Assembly (NCBI GenBank): GCA_934454525.1
Contig: CAKSFM010000005.1
Span: forward strand, 1 to 64,000
Length of the DNA: 64,000 nucleotides
DNA from: an uncultured Clostridia bacterium
GTDB taxonomy: Bacteria; Bacillota; Clostridia; UMGS1883
Direction: 5' to 3'
Shown: positions 1-7,441 of the stretch, piece by piece
How positions within the stretch are numbered: position 1 is the first letter of the stretch
Layout of the letters: each line of letters begins with the position of its first letter
Position numbers and translations under genes: made by a program
Notes under the pieces: generated by a model
The model's database searches: none
What the model was told of the DNA's origin: nothing
The model's input: only the letters and a program-made list of their open reading frames with translations

Positions 1-227
1 CTCCAAAATGATATTTTTATTATATATCATCTTGGAGGTTTCGTAAAGACTTTACACAAAATTCGGGGTTGACTCAAAATTTGATTTTTCAAAGAATTAC
101 TCCTTTTCTTGCTATCAACAAACTTCGCCGCTCGGCGTACCTATGTACGCCGTCGGGTAACCCAAAGCTGAAGCTTTGGCTCAGTTTGTTAATTCCAAAG
201 CTTTTTTCCTATCCCCTTGAAAAAGCG
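1..227. other. Non-coding region with several hairpins, possibly an IS or repeat end
   Basis: No convincing gene is seen here. Positions 1-14 and 25-38 form an inverted repeat (13 of 14 matching), 134-153 and 161-179 form short hairpins, and CAACAAACT at 117-125 is mirrored by AGTTTGTT at 183-190. The stretch CGTACCTATGTACGCCG (136-152) closely resembles CGTACCTTTGTACGCCG in the dispersed repeat near 56.98 kb, so this may be a diverged relative. The first 60 bases also look like an insertion-sequence terminus, but no transposase is visible inside the window. Confidence 0.35.
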
Positions 228-265
228 GAGGCTGTTCAAAAGTCAATTGACTTTTGAACAGCCTC
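228..265 (-). terminator. Bidirectional intrinsic terminator after the GH3 gene
   Basis: A perfect 38-nt palindrome (19-bp stem) starting GAGGCTGTTCAAAAGTCAA. It is followed by TTTTT on the plus strand and preceded by GAAAAAGC, which gives a T-run on the minus strand. It sits just beyond the stop codon of the minus-strand glycosidase gene. Confidence 0.85.
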
Positions 266-279
266 TTTTTACGATTATA

Positions 280-2622
280 TCAGTCAAGCTTTAACAAAAG
301 CTCAAGGATATGGCGGGCGCAGCTTTCAAGCACTCCGCGGCCGGGATTGTTCTTTTTGAGAGCGTCGGGGTCGCCGCTTGGCATTCTGATGTCATTGCCT
401 GCCTTTGCTTCCTCATAGTGTGCCGCGTGGTTTGCCCAGTCAGTCATAACCATTCCGCCGAAGTTCCATTCACCGCGTAGAATGTTTGTTATAAGGTCAT
501 AGTTTTCCGATGTGTGAACTCCGTTCATTTTATTATAGGAGGTCATAACCGTCCACGGGTCTGCTTCCTTAACGCAGATTTCAAAACCCTTGATATAGAT
601 TTCACGCAGCGCTCTTTCCGAAACGATTGAATCACTGTCAAGCCGGTTGTCCTCTTTATTGTTGCAGACAAAATGCTTAATTGCGCATGCAATTCCGTGC
701 GACTGTATTCCGCGCACCTTTGCAGCCGCCATTTTGCCCGAAATCAGCGGATCTTCCGAAAAATACTCGAAGTTTCTTCCGCAGAGCGGACTTCTGTGAA
801 TATTCATTGCAGGCGTCAGCCAGATTGAAAGGTTGTTTTCTTTCATTTCAAGTGCGCCGCAGCTTCCTATTTCGCGCATAAGCTCAGTGTCCCATGTGCA
901 GGCAATCAGCGTTGCGCACGGCCATGCGGTTGTTCTCACACCGCGGTCAGCATGTATTCTCACACCGGCAGGTCCGTCAGCTGTCATTGCGCACGGAATA
1001 TCAAGCTCGCTGTTTGAGCTTCCGCCGATGCCGCCCGTGTTTGCAACGCCTGTGTTCGGCTTGCCGCGGAGAAGCTCAATGAGTTCATCCTCGGTCATCT
1101 GTGCGATAAATTCATCAAGCGACGCTTTTCCATTGTAAACATCGGAAAAGGGGATAGTCTGTTCAGGCTTTTTTGCAGTAATCGGGGCGATGGGTGCATA
1201 ATCAAACGGCTTTCTTTCGGAAACCGGAAGTGATTCGTACGTTCCATTGCAGCAAAGGCGCTTTTCCAGTCTGTATGCCGGAGTTTGGCACGACAGCTGT
1301 TCCGTGATGATATAATCATCGTTTACAACATACTCATATTCCGTTTTAACCGTGTTGCGCACGGAGGTGCCGACATGAATCTTATAAGCACCTTTTTCGA
1401 GAATATATGCCGAGGCTGCAACCTTTCCCATATCATCATAGCTTGCCATTGAAGCTATTTCAAAGCTCAGAATCAGTTTTTGTGATTCGTTCGGTGCAAG
1501 CAGCTTTGTTTTTGCAAATGCCTTAAGCTCACGCGCAGGCTTGCCGAGCTTGCCCTGCGGCGCGGATATGTAAACCTGAATAACTTCTTTGCCGGCATAT
1601 TTTCCCGTGTTTTTAACATCAAGCGTTACATAGATTGTTTTTCCGTCATCCATGGCATGGACATTATCAAGCGCAAAGCTTGTGTAGGAAAGTCCGAAGC
1701 CGAACGGGTAACACACTTTTTCAGCCGCTCCGGGGATTGTTTCAAAGTAACGGTAGCCGACATAAATATCATCGTAATATTTTATATAATCATCCGATTC
1801 GTTAAACGTTGCGGAGGAGGGGTAGTCATCAAAGCTCTTTGCAAATGTATCGACAAGGTGTCCGGAGGGATTCACATCACCGCAGAGCACGTCCGCAATC
1901 GCAAGTCCGCCCTCCATGCCGCCGTTCGATGCGAAAATCGCCGCGCCGATACTGTCGTTATCCTTAAACCATTCGGTGTCAACCATGCCGCCGACATTGA
2001 GAACAACGGCAATGTTTTTAAAGCGCCTGCACACCTCTCCGACCATTTTTTCTTCAGTTTCACTGAGATAAAAATCGCCCTTGCTGCTTGAACGGTCCCA
2101 ACCCTCTCCTGAGAACCGGCATATTGTGATAATTGCCGTGTCGGTAAAAGCCGCAGCGGAATCGTAGAGTGAATCTGGAACAACCGGCTCGGCGAACAAA
2201 CCCGGCTCAAACGCAGGGTCACCGTGGAACATAACGTCATTTTCTCCGAACTTTGTTTTGCTGCGCGCTGATTCAAGACTGTCGGAAACATAGTCTGCAT
2301 AAAATGCCGAAAGAGCGTTGTAAACACGCAGCTTTTCTTCATTTTCCTTAATTTTCAGACCGTCATATATATTGCGTATATACCGGCAGTAAACATTTCC
2401 GCTGCCGCCGCCGCCTTTAACATAGTCAATCTGTGCTTTTCCGAAAACAGCAACTTTTGCGCCCTTTTTAAGCGGCAGAACGCCGTTGTTTTTTAAAAGA
2501 ACAATGCCCTCGCCCGAAGCCTTGCGCGAAAGAGCAATATGCTCCGTGCACGAGGTTACGGCTTTTCCGTCCGTTCCGAGAGGAACGGCAGGCTGATATT
2601 TAATCCTTGCCCATTTTTCCAT
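280..2622 (-). CDS. Glycoside hydrolase family 3 beta-glucosidase with permuted domain order
   Basis: A 780-residue GH3 enzyme that probably removes beta-linked glucosyl or xylosyl units from oligosaccharides. The domains are in reverse of the usual order: the C-terminal-type alpha/beta domain comes first (about residues 25-320), then a fibronectin III-like domain (about 325-440), then the TIM-barrel catalytic domain (about 460-760). The predicted nucleophile is the Asp of MVMTDW (D728) and the likely acid/base is Glu173 in SGEGWDR. KHFVCNN and the NFEYFSEDP sugar-binding segment are also present. This layout is known from Ruminococcus albus and related clostridial enzymes. No signal peptide is seen, so it is probably cytoplasmic and acts on imported oligosaccharides. 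The ATG is preceded by AAAGGAGA; the gene is monocistronic. Confidence 0.93.
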   Translation of the reverse strand: MEKWARIKYQPAVPLGTDGKAVTSCTEHIALSRKASGEGIVLLKNNGVLPLKKGAKVAVFGKAQIDYVKGGGGSGNVYCRYIRNIYDGLKIKENEEKLRVYNALSAFYADYVSDSLESARSKTKFGENDVMFHGDPAFEPGLFAEPVVPDSLYDSAAAFTDTAIITICRFSGEGWDRSSSKGDFYLSETEEKMVGEVCRRFKNIAVVLNVGGMVDTEWFKDNDSIGAAIFASNGGMEGGLAIADVLCGDVNPSGHLVDTFAKSFDDYPSSATFNESDDYIKYYDDIYVGYRYFETIPGAAEKVCYPFGFGLSYTSFALDNVHAMDDGKTIYVTLDVKNTGKYAGKEVIQVYISAPQGKLGKPARELKAFAKTKLLAPNESQKLILSFEIASMASYDDMGKVAASAYILEKGAYKIHVGTSVRNTVKTEYEYVVNDDYIITEQLSCQTPAYRLEKRLCCNGTYESLPVSERKPFDYAPIAPITAKKPEQTIPFSDVYNGKASLDEFIAQMTEDELIELLRGKPNTGVANTGGIGGSSNSELDIPCAMTADGPAGVRIHADRGVRTTAWPCATLIACTWDTELMREIGSCGALEMKENNLSIWLTPAMNIHRSPLCGRNFEYFSEDPLISGKMAAAKVRGIQSHGIACAIKHFVCNNKEDNRLDSDSIVSERALREIYIKGFEICVKEADPWTVMTSYNKMNGVHTSENYDLITNILRGEWNFGGMVMTDWANHAAHYEEAKAGNDIRMPSGDPDALKKNNPGRGVLESCARHILELLLKLD

Positions 2623-2662
2623 ATTTCATTCTCCTTTGCTTTTTATTGTTCAATTTATTTGA

Positions 2663-2691
2663 ATTATACGACAGTAAATGGTATAATTCAA
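2663..2691 (-). promoter_or_regulatory. Sigma-A promoter of the GH3 gene
   Basis: On the minus strand TTGAAT (2691-2686), a 17-bp spacer and TATAAT (2668-2663) lie about 40 bp upstream of the GH3 start codon. Confidence 0.75.
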
Positions 2692-2753
2692 GACATAATA
2701 CAATTATTTTCGGACAAAAATTGCACATAAAGGCACATCGGACGGAAACAAAC

Positions 2754-2779
2754 AAAACCCCCGGAATTCCGGGGGTTTT
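2754..2779 (-). terminator. Intrinsic terminator after the SPFH gene
   Basis: A perfect 26-nt palindrome, AAAACCCCCGG followed by its mirror image, lies just downstream of the SPFH stop codon on the minus strand. It ends in TTTT in both directions. Confidence 0.8.
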
Positions 2780-2795
2780 CATGCGGTTCAATGTT

Positions 2796-3674
2796 TTATT
2801 TGAAAATTTCTTTTGCTGACGCGGCAAGTCCGGCAAGCGACTGAATTTCAGACGGAATAATAATTTTCGTTGCCTGACCATCGGCTGCCTTTTCAAAACT
2901 TTCAAGCGCTTTGATTGTGAGATACTGCTGCGTGGGGGCAGCTTCGTTTATCTGGCGGATACCCTCGGCATAAGCCGTCTGCACTTTCAGAATTGCCTCT
3001 GCCTGACCCTCAGCCTCTTTAATAGCTGCCTGCTTTTTTGCCTCGGCGCGCAGAATCGCTGATTCTTTTTCACCCTCAGCAAGGAGAATTGCGGATTTTT
3101 TCTCACCCTCTGCGCGGAGAATGGATTCACGGCGCTCGCGTTCCGCTTTCATCTGTTTTTCCATTGCATTCTGAATTTCCTTGGGCGGAATAATATTTTT
3201 CAGTTCAACGCGGTTAATTTTTATTCCCCAGGGGTCTGTTGCTTCATCCAGAATAGCGCGCATTTTGACATTGACAGTATCGCGCGATGTCAGTGTGCTG
3301 TCAAGGTCAAGATCACCGATTATATTACGCAGGGTTGTAGCCGTCAGATTTTCAATCGCCATCATCGGGCGCTCAACGCCGTAAGTATAAAGCTTCGGAT
3401 CAAGAATCTGAAAATACACAATTGTGTCAATCTGCATGGAAACGTTATCTTTGGTGATAACCGGCTGCGGCGGAAAGTCAACAACCTGTTCCTTAAGATT
3501 AACCTTTTTTGCAATCCTGTCAATAAACGGGATTTTAATGTGCAGACCGACATTCCATGTTTCGCTGTAGCCGCCGAGCCGCTCGATAATATAAGCATGG
3601 GCCTGAGGAACAATTTTGATATTTGCGATAACACCTATAAGAATAATTACAAACAGAAAAAATACAAACGGCAT
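2796..3674 (-). CDS. SPFH/Band 7 (stomatin-like) membrane protein
   Basis: A 292-residue flotillin/stomatin/paraslipin-type protein. It has an N-terminal membrane anchor (about residues 3-20), an SPFH domain (about 22-190, including VPQAHAYIIERLGGY and the VDFPPQPVITKDNV region) and a charged Ala/Glu-rich coiled coil (about 180-245) with repeated ILRAEGEKK-type units. Such proteins oligomerise as membrane scaffolds and often control proteolysis or lipid microdomains. The gene follows nfeD on the same strand with a 3-nt gap, the classic SPFH-NfeD operon, and ends at a strong terminator. The exact subfamily and partner protease cannot be read from sequence alone. Confidence 0.9.
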   Translation of the reverse strand: MPFVFFLFVIILIGVIANIKIVPQAHAYIIERLGGYSETWNVGLHIKIPFIDRIAKKVNLKEQVVDFPPQPVITKDNVSMQIDTIVYFQILDPKLYTYGVERPMMAIENLTATTLRNIIGDLDLDSTLTSRDTVNVKMRAILDEATDPWGIKINRVELKNIIPPKEIQNAMEKQMKAERERRESILRAEGEKKSAILLAEGEKESAILRAEAKKQAAIKEAEGQAEAILKVQTAYAEGIRQINEAAPTQQYLTIKALESFEKAADGQATKIIIPSEIQSLAGLAASAKEIFK

Positions 3675-3677
3675 AAT

Positions 3678-4109
3678 TTAACCCTCCTTAATTTCTTCAA
3701 CAAAAAGCTTAACTCCCGACACGCTGCAAATTCTTACAACCGCGCCTTTTTTTATTGCACTTCCGTTCTCACTCCGTGCCGACCATTCAATTCCGTGCAG
3801 CTTAAGCGCGCCTTTTTCCGCAATGTTGTCAATATCCTCAGTGATGATTGCCTTTTCGCCTATAAGCGCGTCCTTATTCGTCGGAACGCTTTTTCTGCTG
3901 CGAAAACGCTTCACAACCGGATATGTACACACAAGCAGCACTGCGCTTACCAAAAGGAAAATCCACAGCTGCCAGCGTTGCGGCGCTCCGGCAAGCGAAG
4001 CAATCAGAGCCGCAAACGCGCCGCCGGCAAGCCAAATGCTGACAAGCTGAACGGTGAGTGCCTCGGCAATTCCGAACCCAAGCACGGCAAGCGTCCATAT
4101 AAGAGCCAT
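3678..4109 (-). CDS. NfeD-family membrane protein
   Basis: A 143-residue short NfeD protein. Three hydrophobic helices (about residues 3-30, 32-45 and 48-68) are followed by a cytoplasmic beta-rich OB-fold domain (about 80-140) containing the typical LIGEKAIITEDI segment. NfeD partners are cofactors of SPFH scaffolds, and the SPFH gene follows 3 nt downstream. A GTG at 4118 lies inside the Shine-Dalgarno TAAGGAGGTG, so the ATG at 4109 is the better start. No serine-protease domain (long-form NfeD) is present. Confidence 0.87.
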   Translation of the reverse strand: MALIWTLAVLGFGIAEALTVQLVSIWLAGGAFAALIASLAGAPQRWQLWIFLLVSAVLLVCTYPVVKRFRSRKSVPTNKDALIGEKAIITEDIDNIAEKGALKLHGIEWSARSENGSAIKKGAVVRICSVSGVKLFVEEIKEG

Positions 4110-4133
4110 GCAAAGCACCTCCTTATATTTTAT

Positions 4134-4162
4134 AATATATCATATGAAAGCAGCGAAAGCAA
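4134..4162 (-). promoter_or_regulatory. Promoter of the nfeD-SPFH operon
   Basis: On the minus strand TTGCTT (4162-4157), a 17-bp spacer and TATATT (4139-4134) precede the AAGGAGG of the nfeD gene. The divergent promoter at 4191 is nearby. Confidence 0.6.
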
Positions 4163-4190
4163 TTAAATTTTTATTAAATGAAAAAAACTC

Positions 4191-4239
4191 TTGACAAGTA
4201 AACGACCGTTTACTATAATATAAGTGAACGATCGTTTAC
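4191..4239 (+). promoter_or_regulatory. Promoter with two TetR-type operators
   Basis: TTGACA (4191-4196), a 17-bp spacer and TATAAT (4214-4219) form a consensus promoter. GTAAACGACCGTTTAC (4198-4213) fills the spacer and GTGAACGATCGTTTAC (4224-4239) covers the expected transcription start. The shared GTRAACGAYCGTTTAC palindrome is typical of TetR/AcrR-family operators, and binding at either copy would block RNA polymerase. No regulator gene lies next to it, so the repressor is probably encoded elsewhere. The TetR gene at 12207 has a different palindrome (core GGAACGAACGTTCC). Confidence 0.75.
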
Positions 4240-4260
4240 TACATGCCCGGAGGTGTGTTA

Positions 4261-4353
4261 ATGTCGGACTCGGAAGAGAATAAAGCAGAGCTTGATTCAA
4301 TGCTGAAACAGTATATGAAAGATTTTTTTATAAAGAATAAAAGGAGAAATTAA
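4261..4353 (+). CDS. 30-residue upstream ORF before a methyltransferase
   Basis: ATG at 4261 is preceded by CGGAGGTG at good spacing and encodes MSDSEENKAELDSMLKQYMK plus a basic end, DFFIKNKRRN. Its TAA ends 2 nt before the TTG of the methyltransferase, and that gene's AAGGAG lies inside the last codons. The arrangement suggests translational coupling or a leader peptide. I recognise no family; it could also be the remnant of a longer gene. It starts immediately after the tandem operators, so it is the first translated unit of the regulated transcript. Confidence 0.5.
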   Translation: MSDSEENKAELDSMLKQYMKDFFIKNKRRN

Positions 4354-4354
4354 A

Positions 4355-5071
4355 TTGAAATATATAAAAAGTGAAAAATATAACACACCTGAGCTGATGG
4401 CTAAAATTATGGGTCCAAATCCTGTTAAGCTGGAGGAGGAGCTGCTTTCGGGCAGCAAGATTCCATCCGGCGCAGTTGTGTGCGACCTTGGCAGCGGACA
4501 GGGACTTACAAGCGTGTTTCTTGCAAAAGAATACGGATTTACGGTTTATGCTGCGGATTTGTGGAGCGAACCAGAGGAAAACAGAAAATTCTTTGAAAAA
4601 ATGGGGTTGAGCCGCAGTCAGATAATTCCCGTGCGGGCGGACGCAACTGACCTGCCGTTTGAAAAGGAGTTCTTTGATGCGGTTGTGAGCACCGATTCAT
4701 ATAATTATTTCGGACGCGATAATAAATATCTTGATGAAAAACTGCTGCCCTTTGTCAAGAGCGGGGGATATATTTATATTGCAATTCCCGGAATGAAAAA
4801 GGACTGTCATGACAATCTGCCGCCGGAACTGTTGCTTTCGTGGACGCCGGAGCAGCTTGATTATATGCACGATACCGGTTACTGGGCAAAAACCGTCGGC
4901 GAATGCCGCGGAGCGGATGTTATCTGCGTTGAAGAAATGGAAAGCAACGGAGAAGTCTGGAACGATTGGCTCAGCCAGGACAACGAATATGCCGTGGGTG
5001 ACAGAAAATCGATGGAGGCAGGCGGAGGAAAATATCTGAACTTTATTAAAATCGTGCTTAGGAAAAAGTAA
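4355..5071 (+). CDS. Class I SAM-dependent methyltransferase
   Basis: A 238-residue Rossmann-fold methyltransferase. Motif I is VCDLGSGQGLTSVFLA (about residues 43-58), the acidic residue ending beta-2 is in VYAADLW, and motif IV is DAVVSTDSYNYF (about 109-120). The substrate is unknown; the family includes small-molecule methyltransferases. The TTG start is chosen because AAGGAG sits 8 nt upstream. It shares a promoter with tandem TetR-like operators and a 30-codon leader ORF, which suggests induction by a toxic or signalling compound. A terminator follows. Confidence 0.82.
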   Translation: MKYIKSEKYNTPELMAKIMGPNPVKLEEELLSGSKIPSGAVVCDLGSGQGLTSVFLAKEYGFTVYAADLWSEPEENRKFFEKMGLSRSQIIPVRADATDLPFEKEFFDAVVSTDSYNYFGRDNKYLDEKLLPFVKSGGYIYIAIPGMKKDCHDNLPPELLLSWTPEQLDYMHDTGYWAKTVGECRGADVICVEEMESNGEVWNDWLSQDNEYAVGDRKSMEAGGGKYLNFIKIVLRKK

Positions 5072-5085
5072 AAAGAAATATTATG

Positions 5086-5130
5086 AAAAAGCCGCGCAGA
5101 ACGAAAAATTCCTTGTTGTGCGGCTTTTTT
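5086..5130 (+). terminator. Intrinsic terminator after the methyltransferase gene
   Basis: AAAAAGCCGCGCA pairs with TGTGCGGCTTTTT across an AT-rich loop and ends in a T-run. Confidence 0.8.
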
Positions 5131-5185
5131 ATATGGCATATTTTTCATAATTGCGGAAAACTTCCGGCAGCGAAACGGAAGCCGG

Positions 5186-5214
5186 TTGACAGAGTATTTC
5201 CGTTATGATAAAAT
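5186..5214 (+). promoter_or_regulatory. Promoter of the Ogt-type gene
   Basis: TTGACA (5186-5191), 17 bp and TAAAAT (5209-5214), about 45 bp upstream of the start codon at 5260. Confidence 0.7.
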
Positions 5215-5259
5215 ATTCGCAATTAGGAACGAAATCCGGAAAAGAAAGGCGGGGAAATA

Positions 5260-5793
5260 ATGATTTGTATAAGTGAATATTCTTCTCCGCTGGGTAAAAT
5301 AACGCTTGCAGGCGATGAAACTGCAATTATCGGTCTTTGGTTCAGCGGACAAAAATATTTCGGAAATATATTGCCGGAGCAAACTGCGCCGAAAGAATTG
5401 CCTGTTTTTCGTGAAGCCAAACGCTGGCTTGATATATATTTTTCGGGAAATGAGCCGGACTTCTTGCCTCCGCTCCGTTATGATTCCACCCCGTTTCGCA
5501 AGGCCGTGTGTGATATAATGCTGACAATTCCCTACGGAAAAACTATGACATATGGTGAAATTGCAGCCGAAATTGCCGCGCAAAGGGGGATAAAAAGAAT
5601 GTCGGCGCAGGCAGTCGGAGGCGCTGTCGGGCATAACCCGATTTCGCTGATGATTCCGTGCCACCGCGTGGTTGGAACAAACGGCAGTCTCACCGGTTAC
5701 GCCGGCGGAATTGAAAGAAAGATTAAATTACTGGAGCTTGAGAAAACCGATATGCAGCGCTTCTTTATTCCAAAGAAAGGCACTGCACTGTGA
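5260..5793 (+). CDS. ogt: Methylated-DNA--[protein]-cysteine S-methyltransferase (Ogt/MGMT)
   Basis: A 177-residue suicide repair protein that transfers alkyl groups from O6-alkylguanine (and O4-alkylthymine) in DNA to its own cysteine. The active-site IPCHRVVG is present with Cys134, along with the helix-turn-helix segment around IPYGKTMTYGEIA (about residues 88-100) and the family N-terminal ribonuclease-H-like part. The length is normal. The preceding AAAGGCGGGG is an acceptable ribosome-binding site. The next gene starts 17 nt downstream, so the two are probably co-transcribed. Confidence 0.92.
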   Translation: MICISEYSSPLGKITLAGDETAIIGLWFSGQKYFGNILPEQTAPKELPVFREAKRWLDIYFSGNEPDFLPPLRYDSTPFRKAVCDIMLTIPYGKTMTYGEIAAEIAAQRGIKRMSAQAVGGAVGHNPISLMIPCHRVVGTNGSLTGYAGGIERKIKLLELEKTDMQRFFIPKKGTAL

Positions 5794-5810
5794 CAGGGGC
5801 GGTATAGACG

Positions 5811-6218
5811 ATGTGTGTTTCAGCAGCCATTGAAAAATTGGTAGAATTTTATCAGGGAAATCTGCACGATATTGAGCATTTTCTAAAGGTTTGGGCATTC
5901 GCAAAAACAATCGGGGAACAGGAGGGCCTTGACAGGCACACGCAGCAAGTCCTTGAGCTTGCATCTGTTATGCCTAGGGCATTTTTTGCCGGTTTGCCGG
6001 TATCGGAACAGGATGCGGAACGGATTTCCTGGCTTGCGGCGCATCACCACACTTACTCGGCTGTTGACGGTCCGGACTATCAGATATTGCTTGAAGCGGA
6101 TTTTCTTGTTAACGCCGGAGAAAGCGGATATAAAACTTCCGCGGTTGAGGCTGCAAGGAAGAACTTTTTTAAAACGTCTTTCGGAACACGTTTGCCGGAT
6201 AAGATATATCTTAGATAA
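5811..6218 (+). CDS. HD-family phosphohydrolase homologue with an apparent in-frame deletion of the HD motif
   Basis: A 135-residue protein clearly belonging to a clostridial HD-domain family. It has an early NLHDIEHFLKVWAFAK helix, LAAHHHTYSAVDGPDYQILL and an LEADFLVN segment. In the relatives I recall, the sequence after LELASVM continues as a metal-binding His-Asp-Ile-Gly segment and about 30-40 further residues. Here it passes straight to PRAFFAGLPVSEQDAE. The frame is kept but the metal-binding HD pair is missing, so phosphohydrolase activity is doubtful. It may be a decaying gene or a repurposed protein. The ATG follows a poor ribosome site. Confidence 0.65.
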   Translation: MCVSAAIEKLVEFYQGNLHDIEHFLKVWAFAKTIGEQEGLDRHTQQVLELASVMPRAFFAGLPVSEQDAERISWLAAHHHTYSAVDGPDYQILLEADFLVNAGESGYKTSAVEAARKNFFKTSFGTRLPDKIYLR

Positions 6219-6223
6219 AGAAA

Positions 6224-6249
6224 GAGCCGAAGTCCGCAGACTTCGGCTC
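6224..6249 (+). terminator. Strong hairpin after the HD-family gene
   Basis: GAGCCGAAGTC-CGCA-GACTTCGGCTC forms an 11-bp perfect stem right after the stop codon. It has no clean T-run, because the dispersed repeat begins immediately after it. Confidence 0.55.
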
Positions 6250-6474
6250 AGACAGTCGAAAAAGTCGGTCAACCACAAGCAAACTATAATTTTTATTGTA
6301 TTAATTTAAAAAAATTTTGTTTTAAAGGAAAATTACAAATTTGTTTGTATTACCCTCAAAACCCCGAAAATTCAGTTTTTTGCTTGTTTCCGTCCGGCGC
6401 GCCCTCTAACGTACCCTTGTACCGCCGAACAGATTTACATTCCTTTTTCAACGTCTGCCAGCGTGTTGATAAAC
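6250..6474. repeat. Dispersed non-coding repeat, copy A
   Basis: About 225 bp that match 56816-57060 closely over the whole length, for example GAAAAAGTCGGTCAACCACA at the left and CCTTTTTCAACGTCTGCC at the right. The two ends are rough inverted copies of each other (GAAAAAGT against CTTTTTC, CAGAC against GTCTG), which gives a MITE-like or structured-RNA look. Copy A lacks about 14 bp present in copy B near GTACGCCGACGAGTG. Short ORFs run through it but are not conserved in frame, so I do not call a gene. Confidence 0.8.
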
Positions 6475-6485
6475 TGTTTATTGGT

Positions 6486-7364
6486 TTACTTTTTCTCTAT
6501 GGCAATCCATATCTCGCAGGTATAGTCGGGGTTTTGCGTATCTGCGGACGGATAACTCTCTATTTCTATACCGCACGGACGGTATTCGCTTGTAGGGAAA
6601 AATTCCGTGCATATGTATTTATAAACCTTTTGAAAAGCCTCCGGCATTTTACCGGTGCAGTTAAACACCGCATAGGTATGTGCGGGAATTGTTTCAACCG
6701 TCAGATAGTCCTCCGTGATTGCCGCTCCGTTATAATGTGCGCCGATTCCGTACGGAAAATCACTGTTCGGAAGCTCAGGCGCAGCGTCAAAGCTCACGCC
6801 GATAATGCACTTGTCAAAAATGTTGTGTTCGGGAATGTATTTGCAGATTGCGGACAGTGTTCCGTCACTTGTGCACTCGCCCCAGAACTTTGCAATTTCC
6901 TGACTTGTGATTTCGTGTGCTTTCGGAAAACGTTTTTTTCGAAGAACAACGTCAAATGCTTCCTTTTTTTCAATTCTGTAATCCATGGTAGTTCCTCCGC
7001 TCAATATAAGTTTTACGGAAAGCCTGGAAAACGATTTGAGATTGGCTCCGCGCTTTGCCTCCGATGGCGTCACGCCGTGAAAATGGGTGAACGCGCGGGA
7101 AAAGCTTTCGGGCGTGTCGTAGCCGTATTTCAGCGCTGCGTCGATGACTTTTATTTTTGATGCGGCAAGCTCGCTGCCGGCAAGTGACAGCCTGCGCATC
7201 CGTATATAATCCCCGAGGCTGAATCCGCATATTGCGCTGAATACGCGCTGAAAATGAAAACTTGACGAATATGCGGCTTTTGCAGCCTCCGCATAATCGA
7301 TAGGCTCGGTGATGTGCTCCTCAACATAATCAAGCGCACCCTGCAATCCCGTTATCCAATCCAT
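6486..7364 (-). CDS. AraC-family regulator with GyrI-like effector-binding domain
   Basis: A 292-residue transcription factor with the DNA-binding part at the N terminus (two helix-turn-helix units, about residues 8-105, including SSFHFQRVFSAICGFSLGDY and YDTPESFSRAFTHFHGVTPS). A C-terminal AraC effector-binding (GyrI-like) domain follows (about 127-290), ending in YTCEIWIAI. This is the SoxS/Rob-like arrangement of multidrug or small-molecule sensors. GGAAGGAGG lies just upstream of the ATG. The target genes are not evident; the nearest candidate is the YoaP-like gene on the same strand. Confidence 0.88.
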   Translation of the reverse strand: MDWITGLQGALDYVEEHITEPIDYAEAAKAAYSSSFHFQRVFSAICGFSLGDYIRMRRLSLAGSELAASKIKVIDAALKYGYDTPESFSRAFTHFHGVTPSEAKRGANLKSFSRLSVKLILSGGTTMDYRIEKKEAFDVVLRKKRFPKAHEITSQEIAKFWGECTSDGTLSAICKYIPEHNIFDKCIIGVSFDAAPELPNSDFPYGIGAHYNGAAITEDYLTVETIPAHTYAVFNCTGKMPEAFQKVYKYICTEFFPTSEYRPCGIEIESYPSADTQNPDYTCEIWIAIEKK

Positions 7365-7441
7365 ATCGGTTTCCTCCTTCCGACAACATATATTATACGA
7401 ATAAAACGGATTGTTTTCATGACATTTTGTGCTCTGATGTG

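Noticed and set aside
1..60. End of an insertion sequence
   Set aside because: The inverted repeat and the GTAAAGACTTTACAC stretch look IS-like, but no transposase or matching second end is inside the window.
6345..7160. Long plus-strand open frame of about 271 codons
   Set aside because: It begins in repeat copy A and then runs antisense to the AraC/GyrI regulator gene, whose domains are clear; no ribosome site and no protein family.
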